Source: Lateolabrax maculatus
Lineage: Eukaryota; Chordata; Actinopteri; Acropomatiformes; Lateolabracidae
Assembly: GCA_031216445.1 (NCBI GenBank)
Contig: CM062217.1
Location: forward strand, 25,734,001-25,798,000
Reading direction: 5' to 3'
Length of the DNA: 64,000 nucleotides
Shown: one piece after another, positions 19,649 through 64,000 of the stretch
Numbering within the stretch: position 1 is the first letter of the stretch
How the letters are laid out: the number at the start of each line of letters is the position of its first letter
Notes under the pieces: model-generated
What the model saw: the letters and a program-made list of their open reading frames with translations, nothing else
Databases searched by the model: none
Told to the model about the DNA's origin: nothing
Made by a program: the position numbers and the translations under genes

Positions 19649-20125
19649 AAACTCACTGATGACCACTGATCCCGCTTTCTGTCTGCAAACATTCTGTGAC
19701 CTCTTTAATGTCAGAAACACTGCCTTATGAACCGGATGCCGCTTAAGAGTGATGCTTTGATCAGGTTAACACCAATGAGATTTTCCAGCATTCACTTGAA
19801 TTCACAGTTTTTAAAGCAGCAAATGAAAGATAAACATGGTTAAAATCTGTCATCTCAAAGCACAGATCCAACTTATTTATACATCTAATAAGGTTACTTT
19901 TCTATATGAACAACACAGCCCGAAATATTGTATGTGAGAGTGGGTTTAACTAGTTTTAAAAGAAAATCTTAAGAGATGATTTTACCATCTATGGACTCTT
20001 CCTTTAATACTGCAAAGTGTTATATTTGTGGGTTAATTAAATGAAGTAATGTTTTTGGTAGTCTTCTATGAACGTGCTTTTTACTACGTGTCTGATAAGC
20101 GATTAAACACATTTTTAAAGCATCT
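19649..20125 (+). other. ehmt1: ehmt1 3' untranslated region (end inferred)
   Basis: AT-rich sequence follows the stop. ATTAAA at 20102-20107, followed by T-rich sequence, is a plausible polyadenylation signal. No stronger AATAAA occurs before about 21180. Confidence 0.35.
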
Positions 20126-20204
20126 TTTCTTCTTGTTTTTTATTGATGAACTTAACGTGAAGTTGACAAGAGAAAGTAGAGAAGCAGCTTCTTTCTTCAC
20201 TTCC

Positions 20205-20600
20205 ATTCAGCCACAAGAGCATTAGTGAAGTCCAACACTGATGTCGGGCCATGAGGTCTGCTTTGTCGGTGTTCCAGTTCATCCTATTCAAAGGTGTTAG
20301 ATGGGGTTGAGGTCAGGGCTCTGTGCAGGCTAACATGACACAAAGGCTGACACAAAGTTGGACACACAAATATAATATTGTCTACTGGAGCATTAACATT
20401 TCCCATCAAAGGAATCAAACTAGCAAAATACTGTATGTCAACATACATTTGGCCATATAATATTACAAATGTTACTATTTTCCTTAGGAACTCTATTCTA
20501 GAACAGGCCTAGACCAAACCAGGAAAAACAGATCCACACCAAAGGTACAGTAAAGTATGTGGACAGGGGTGTCCATAGACTTTTGGCCATATGGCGTAGT
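20205..20600. mobile_element. Decayed Tc1-like DNA transposon relic
   Basis: CACAAGAGCATTAGTGAAGT, GTTAGATGGGGTTGAGGTCA and GGGCTCTGTGCAGGC are phrases I recall from a common fish Tc1-like element. TTTTGGCCATAT at both about 20450 and 20581-20592 resembles its terminal repeat. Most of the transposase region is missing. It lies in the short ehmt1-cacna1b intergenic region. Confidence 0.5.
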
Positions 20601-21589
20601 CTTGAATATTTAAATGAAGACACCAGGAAAACGACAGACTGGGATTCTAAATCTTTATTTGAGTGGAATCATTGACTCAGTATTGAACAGTAGAACTGTC
20701 TCCACTGTAGGGGTGAGTCAAATTATCTTCATTCTTCTATGTTCTCCATCTGAGATGATTTCTAACAAAACGAAATTAAACTATTCCTCCTTTTACTGAG
20801 GACTGCTGGAATCCCATGAAGAATCCTAAACTCTGCCAGGACCTCAGTGTGAAAACAGCTTACAGACTACTGGGCAAAGTTGCTGCTAAACATCAGAGGG
20901 ATTGCACACAATTGCAAACTAAATCTATTTCTTCATGTTTTTTAGGTGCATCAATCACCCATGGATTCATGAAATGCCAAAGAATGACAGAGCATGATAG
21001 CGCACTTTTAAAGGCTGTAATCATTTGAAATTGTGATATTTCAGAAAACTCAACTTTTTACAGTTCATTGTCCCAAATATGTACTTTCATATAGGAGATT
21101 AAGAGTTAAAGGTGGGGAAACCTCACACCTGCACATTGCACATTGTTATTTACTGCCATTTGTTTGATTTTTACCTGTGAAAATAAATAAATACATACGG
21201 CCTTTGTTGTAATTGTATGCCAATTCTAATCAGTTAGAAGGCAAAATTGGATTACTTTTCATTACTTGTATTTTTTTTTAATTCTTTGAATGTTTCTTTG
21301 TAGTATTGTTTCAAATTTGAACACATTTTCCCGCAGAAATTGTTGCAAAAATGTGCGCACTTGCTATACTTTGAGCATTTTAGACCGGAAGTTGTGTCCT
21401 CCTCGCTTGTGTTTGGTGTATTCTGGACTGGACACCCACCCGATATACATAGGTTGTATTATAATTAATTTTATGGTTTATGTAATTTCGATACATTTTA
21501 ATTTAGTAAGCATACTTATATCTTATAGTAAAAATCGCATAAAAATGCTCTTATTTTGAAAGTAATTACGGAAGTGTGCAGCGACTCCG

Positions 21590-22394
21590 TGTAGCTTGAC
21601 CCCGGTGTGGCGCGCTCTCCTCCCTGTTGCTATGGAAACAGGGCCGGTCCAGGTGGAGCCACTGGCTGGCGTCTTGTCGGTCACGTGGGGTCTCTGGCTC
21701 GGCAGCAGCGGAGAAAGTGGCGTCTGCCTTCACACCGACGGCGAGTTCGTGGAAACAACCTGCTCAGCCGTGAATTCTCCTCCGGTAACGTCGAAAACAA
21801 AGTGACACGTCCTTACCTGGACCGCGGGGCGAGGGGGGTCAAAGACGACCCATGGAAACGAGTCTTTAGGGGGACAGAAAAGATGTTTGAGGACGCTTTC
21901 TGGGGGATGTAATTGTGATTCCTCACGCTGACAGTTCGTGGTATTTTCTCCGCTGCAAGTCTTTTGTTTAAAAGTGACAGTTTTTTACAAGGGGTTTGGT
22001 GGAAGGCGCGTCCTGTAGCATGGACTCGAAGCGTTGACGCCAGTGGCCCATATTCCAGCTCCTCCTGGGGGCCGGGGCAGTGAACCGAGGGAGGAACACC
22101 CAGGAAAAAATGATGCATCATGGAATCTGACCGCCTAAACTTTGAGCAACAATTTCATGTCGGGGAGAGCGACAGCATGGGACGCAGCAGAGACGAGGGG
22201 GTGACGGTCTAACGCTGAGGACAAAGCCTCCCTCTCCGTGTTCTCTTGTGAATGTTTGACTCTTCTGTTTGCGGACGAGACACGCACCTAAAGGACCTGG
22301 GGGACCGGACGACGGCGCGTGTTGTGATGCTTCTTCTCCATTTCTTTTCTGGTGTCAGTTTTGGTTTCTCCAGCAACGTCCGTGCTCTCCCAGA
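21590..22394 (+). promoter_or_regulatory. cacna1b: Probable cacna1b promoter and 5' untranslated region
   Basis: Sequence becomes GC- and CpG-richer from about 21590 and stays so to the start codon at 22395, in contrast with the AT-rich stretch at 21000-21550. Upstream ATGs with short frames occur (for example 22252 and 22269; the latter is in frame with the channel ATG but gives residues unlike the family). No TATA box or transcription start could be assigned. Confidence 0.45.
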
Positions 22395-58468
<36,074 letters not shown>

Positions 58469-58924
58469 GTGAGTCCACTCACAGGAAACACAACTGGGTC
58501 TAAATGCTGTTTTTGAAGCACAATGTCTGTTAGGGCCTGATGGGTGAGGGTTACTGCGGTATTACTTCACCGCATTTTATAACTTCAGTGTATAATATAC
58601 AAGGCATATGCCTAACCTGCTTTCAGAATCTTGGAATCGCCGCCCACATCTCATATTTTCAGAGATTCAAATAGGTTGGTGTTGCACTCACCAACGGCTG
58701 TTGCCCCTGGTCGCAGAAACACTTGGCCAATCGGAGCATTGTGGTGGGATTAAGAATGTGGACACTATCTTCCCACATAGCTAACAAGCTAGGTACAGTC
58801 ATTATCGCACAAGTTGTGGGCCACTCTCCCCAGCTCCTCCTGTCCACATACAAATGTCCTTGAGTGAGACACTAAACCCTTTATTGCTCCTCGTGGTCAG
58901 ACCAGCACCTTGCACGGTAGCTCG

Positions 58925-58960
<36 letters not shown>

Positions 58961-61900
58961 ACGGGCAAATGAGAGGAAAATTGCAACTGCACTCTTTTGA
59001 TGAAAGAGTGCAGTTGCAAATTGTAAATGCAGTGCAGAAATAACTCTTAAATAATCATATTTCTTTGAACATCATAAAAAACTGTAACTGCTCCTAACAG
59101 ACCCCACTTTCTTATTGACGGAAACACATATACATCACTCGCTACTAATTGGTTAGGGCAAAATAATAAAAAAATAAACCCCTCCTCAACAGAAATCATC
59201 AAACATGAGTCAGCTGACTGAATGAAATGAACCAAAAAGGCAATTTAGTCAGGCAACAATATACCTACTAATGTAGGTAATAATAACATTTAACATAATG
59301 ATAATTATTTTCAGTTTTGAAGGATTACAGTGGACCTGGTTACAGCAGCAAGTGGCGTGAACAAAAGTTCATATGTGCAACCATATTTTATGATCCAATG
59401 AAAAAGCACTTTGGTTAAAAGCATTTTATAAATGCAGTCCATTTGCCATTTAAATGACAATATTGTAGTACAGTTGGTTGACCTATAATCCATACTATTA
59501 TAGGTTTTATGTCAATAATGATGAATAAAATCATATATTTTTTCCTCCAAAATTAGCCATTAGTGTCATTAGCATTACCCATGCTAAATCAATTCCATTA
59601 CTGTAATGCTTTCACTGCTCAGTCTAGTGGCTTTAATACTGCCAGGAAACCCATTTTTGTCCCACATGCAGTGGATTAGCCATTTTAGTTAAAAGTACCA
59701 AAGCACCTACTGAATGGGTATGAACAGTTGATGAGGGAGCATCATTGTGCACAAAGTAAGAACGAACTGCTGTGGTCGAATTCCGTACTTTACAGTGACT
59801 AATTTTAATTCTGTAAAATTCTGATAACATTTAGTGTATTGTCGGGCCAAAGAAGTTAAAAACCAGTCTGTGGAAAGTGTGTCAGTGCGAACACTGTGTA
59901 CACATTTGTCTGTCCTGTGCATCGTTGCTGAGACACTGTGCTTTTCCTCCCAACTGCTCTGATTAGAGGCAGGCTAAAGAGCCTGCGGAGAATGACTCAC
60001 ACCCAGCCACAGCTCCCATTAGGACCACAGCACAGCAGCCTTACTGCTAGCACGAAACAAATCACAGCTCCTTTCTATTTGCATAAAGTCAGGATTATAT
60101 CAAGCCAGGGAAACAATTATGCAATAGGTTAAATTATTAAACAGCAGTAGTGGGGAAATAATGTGTGTTTAGCAGTGTGAGTTTCTCTTAGTAGGGCTGA
60201 ACGAGGGAAACAGGAACACAGAGTAGGAGAGGAGGCGGGTAGAAAGGGATCAATAGTAGTTTATTGCTGAGAGCAAAAAAAAGGCGTGGTCGATGGAGGA
60301 TGCTGCTTTGATGCTACTTTGATGTCAAATAATTCCCCACTGTAACAGTTCGTATTGGACACAGGAACATGGACGGCAGGACAGAGCAACAAATGAACTC
60401 TTTTTACCTAGTGATTGTGGCAGTGCAGCTGTGAACACAAGACAAGTCAAAATGTTCTTTAAACACAAGGATCTTAAGCGCCTTGGAAACTAGAGACTTA
60501 ATTAAAATGTTTTTACTGCTGAAAGACAACAGACTCCTCCTCTCCCTGACTATTATATTGTCCATGATACAGGTTGAAATGGGAAAATGACAATGAAAAG
60601 AAAAATCTTTCAGTTTTATGCTTATTTTATTAATCAGACCGACAGTTACCCCAGATTAAATCATCTTAACTAAATAGTGAATCAGAACTCATAAAGAGAT
60701 GGAGATTGCCCCAGTATAAAACTTGGTGATGTAGTACCTCCCTCCTTGATCCTTGTAACAGAAATAGGGGAATTTAGAATTCCTTCATGATGCCGGATCA
60801 GATCAATTACCAGAGGAGCAAGGAGACATGAAATAAAACAAATGAGAAGCTCCCATAGTCTTGTTCTTGGTTAACCTACCTGCCTATGGTTTCTTTAAAC
60901 TTCCTGGACTGGAGAAAATGAATACAGTATTATATGTATTCTGTAGAAGACAGTGTCAGAATCAGAATCACAATTGGGTTTATTGCCAGGTAAGTTTTCA
61001 CATACAGGGAATTTGCTGAGGTATATTGGAGGTATATATCGTAAAATAAACGTTGAAAATAAGTAATTGGAAGTAGAATAACAAGTAGTGCAAAAGTAAA
61101 GAAACATAAACAAAAACATGAAATACGAATGTAAATATTTACAATATAATATGAATTTTGTACAATGTACAATACATATGTTTTTAAAATGAAAAAACTG
61201 TAGAGTTTGTGCAGGAATGTGCAAAATATTGTCCAGGGAATGTGCAACAGTTAGGAACATTAAGTGTAGACAGTATGTTCACTGTAATGATCAGACGTAC
61301 CAACAAGTTCACCCAAACATACACTTACCAAACTTTTTTGCATTTAAAAAGTTAAAAATGTCTGATCGCAAATGGTAAATATCTGAATTAAGTTTCTCAA
61401 GTTTCAAATAACAAAATAGTGGCATTACAGTACAGTTTGTCACGTTAATGTCCTTTAGTCTTTTTTAGGAGGTACGTGGCATGTGTACTAACATGGACCA
61501 TAGAATGTTGGCTGAAAATAGGGCAACAACATTACGGCCACGGGAACAAGCATTTATAACTTTTAGTTTATTCCTGGGCGATCGAAGACATGTAAAGCTG
61601 TCTGACAAAAAGTACAAAATATACTATGTTTTCTGCTATATATAGAAGAGGATTCACAGACATCAGATGCCCCGTGTTGTCCCATTATGTTCCTTCTTTC
61701 CTTCCATACAGACACATAATCAACTACTTGCCTGGGCACTCTTGTAGGAATGGAAGTGGTCCTCATAGGATTCTACCCCTGAGATGAAACATCACAGACA
61801 CACTGTAAACTGTAATTCCATCAAGTGTTCTAGATGGAAATAACAAAATGAGATGGATACAAAAAAATAAATGGTTTCTTGTTGTTACTAAAATATAAAG

Positions 61901-64000
61901 TACGAGGGTCACAGAGTTACTTCCTTGATACTATAAAAAGATAAATGGTGATGACCTCAGACTTTTATCAGATAACACCACTTCATTTGTATTTGAAATG
62001 AATTAAGTTATCTCTTTGGAAGCTTTTTCATTATAACACTTAATATAATATATTAAGAATTTCCTGCAAGTTGATTTTTTTTTTCTCCCAGTGCATCAAC
62101 ACTAGGCACATTTAACATTTAAGTCATGAGCTACCTTTTTAATAAAGAGTAAACTAAATTAAGTCTGTTTGCTGGGATCAGAGGATGATCTCTCTAACCT
62201 GATGATCCTAGATAGTTGGTACTGTCATGTGTTAATGCTGCTAATCACTATTCATTCAGTGGGATGGTATGAGAGAACCGTAATGAATACTTGATCACTG
62301 GCCGTTCCAGTCTGGATGCCATGGTGGAGTCTTTTCAGGCAGCAGGGAGGATGCATGTGTGTCAGTGGGGTGGAGCTGGCCAGTTGAAAATGGTTTAACG
62401 GCGGTGGTTGGACCATCATTTGTATTGGAAGTTGGAAGGTATTAGTCAATTCAGGCCTGACGTTCATACAGGAAATGCGGACCTAATTAAAACAGGACTA
62501 GACATAAAACAGACACCTATATTCATTTGTAAAAGCACAATTCAACTTTTTTTTTATTGAATGCCAATGCTACACACACAATAATGCAAAATAATAACAA
62601 CAACATGTAGAGCTGAATGATATTTCTCTGTTAGTTATTCACTACGAGCAGATTCATTATTGCTTATATCCAAAGGACCAACTAAAGAAACATTTGTGAA
62701 TGAATGCTTTACTGTGTATTAAATGCAGTAATGGTATATTTAGACTGTAAAATTAAAATTTCAGCACAACCATGATCACAAGGATTGAGCAGGATATATG
62801 AACACTTCATATTAAGACTTACTTAATTTATTTACCTGCTTAAGGTCCTAATTTTATCTTTGCTTATTGAGGTGATGGTCCTACCAGTTATGTTGAGTCT
62901 TACTCTTTTTTTTTACTGTTTCCCATTAGCAACTTCTTTTCCAACATCTTCACTAAGGTTTAATATCTTTGCTCCGTCATTATCAGCCGCTGCGGTCATT
63001 CACATGATGCATAATCCCCATTAGACCGGGGTGTTAATCCAGATTTCGTCCATATGGGGCGCAAGGGTTGGGGGGTTAAAATCACTTCATCCATCATTAG
63101 ACGGGTCTTTTTCCTGGATCACTGACAGGACTGGTAATGCTCTCTGACCGCGCGGGCTGAGGTTGCTGTTTTGACTGAATATGATTGTTAGAATCTCTGA
63201 TTGAATTGTCAAGGGAGGAGTGACGGCTGTCTCATTTCCTACCGCTGTGGGACCCATCTGTGTCCTCTTCATCAGACCGGCCATCCATCATGGCCGGATG
63301 GGCCCTCGTCCGTCTCTGCCAAAGCCGTGACTCTTTGATGGGGATGGAGGGCAAAACTCTGACTGTCAATTTCTCATAAGGAGACCTGCAAGACCTCTTA
63401 GCCATAAACTCTGGTTTCTGACAGGTGCTGTCGCCTTTTTGTGCTTTGTCGTAGCTGTGTGCGTAGAAAATAAAATATTGTTAAATACCTTTTAAGCATT
63501 GGAGACGAACATACAGTACAGTAGCATTTAATATTAGAAAGAAAGGAATGAACCATAAGAGCAGAGTAGATTTGGTGTTGAACCATCCAAATAATATGAA
63601 TTTTACATTGAAAATAACCAATAACTAACTTGGATTTAGTCACGCACACTGTAAATGATGTGATCTGGATGTGTCTCAACAGTTTTGACACAAAGCTCTG
63701 TCTAGGCCTTGTGCTCCACTCTCAAATCGTGGCAAATAAAAGGAGAGATGACAAAACTGTAAATCTGTCTCTGTAAAACATTGTTGTGGTGTGGCAAAAA
63801 TACAAATACTGCTCCTGGTGCTCCGACAAACTGCGCTGTAGTTTTATATGAAGCCGTCATACCTGATTCTCCTTTCTTCTGCATGGTGATTGTACACATG
63901 ATTTTACAGACCCCTTTTACATCTGGCATTAACATGTAATCCGTATCTGGGTTAAAGGATAGATTCACATTTATCCTTTAGTCTGTCTTTAAACAATACT
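58469..64000 (+). other. cacna1b intron 6, 5' part
   Basis: No channel exon encoding the expected TWNWLYFIPLII segment is found before the window ends. It holds a TG/GA microsatellite (58927-58960), a perfect 17-bp hairpin (58981-59019), a dispersed repeat (60958-61262) and a GC-richer block at about 62985-63370. The final 100 bases contain CCTTTTACATCTGGCATTAA, which may be the edge of a DNA transposon. Confidence 0.75.
60958..61262 (+). repeat. Dispersed repeat family B, copy 2
   Basis: AGAATCAGAATCACAATTGG, GTTTATTGCCAGGTAAGTTT and GTGCAAAATATTGTCCAGGG match the copy at 45728-46045 in order and orientation. It is non-coding. Confidence 0.65.

Noticed and set aside
22269..22394. Upstream in-frame ATG for cacna1b
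   Set aside because: The added residues have no match to the Cav2 family, while ATG at 22395 starts the conserved MARFEDEL sequence.

Overview
This window comes from a ray-finned fish, most likely a percomorph teleost. Evidence for that: AT-rich introns, many CA/TG microsatellites, tRNA-headed SINEs, an L2-like LINE fragment, short inverted-repeat transposons, and two vertebrate genes in the order known at human 9q34.3 (EHMT1 then CACNA1B). Both genes are on the + strand. All gene models were assembled by eye from splice signals, reading phase and remembered mammalian family sequence; nothing was searched or computed.

Layout. (1) 1-560: AT-rich 5' flank. (2) About 560-960: CpG-rich promoter/first exon with a 22-bp minisatellite. 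(3) 1312-19648: a complete ehmt1 (GLP, H3K9 methyltransferase) in 22 coding exons that join in phase to a 1023-residue protein: basic N-terminus, cysteine-rich module, ankyrin repeats that read H3K9me1/2, pre-SET, SET and post-SET. (4) 19649-about 21590: 3'UTR and a short intergenic stretch with a decayed Tc1-like relic. (5) About 21590-58468: the 5' part of cacna1b (Cav2.2, N-type calcium channel). Six coding exons give the first 313 residues: N-terminus, S1-S5 and pore loop of domain I. Intron 3 is 28 kb and holds most of the repeats. (6) 58469-64000: cacna1b intron 6, running off the window; S6 of domain I lies beyond it.

The two genes are neighbours by ancestral linkage, not an operon. 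EHMT1 writes and reads repressive H3K9 methylation in the nucleus; Cav2.2 is a presynaptic plasma-membrane channel. No functional coupling is visible beyond synteny.

Points most worth a second look: a textbook U12-type AT-AC intron 1 in cacna1b; a GC-AG intron and a coding exon hidden in an unexpected frame in ehmt1; unusual substitutions in the lysine channel of the SET domain beside an intact methyl-lysine reader; a 1.43-kb Helitron-like element in cacna1b intron 3 carrying four same-strand CTCF-like motifs; and five perfect short-loop inverted repeats (13-22 bp stems). No CRISPR, operon, phage or virus gene was seen.
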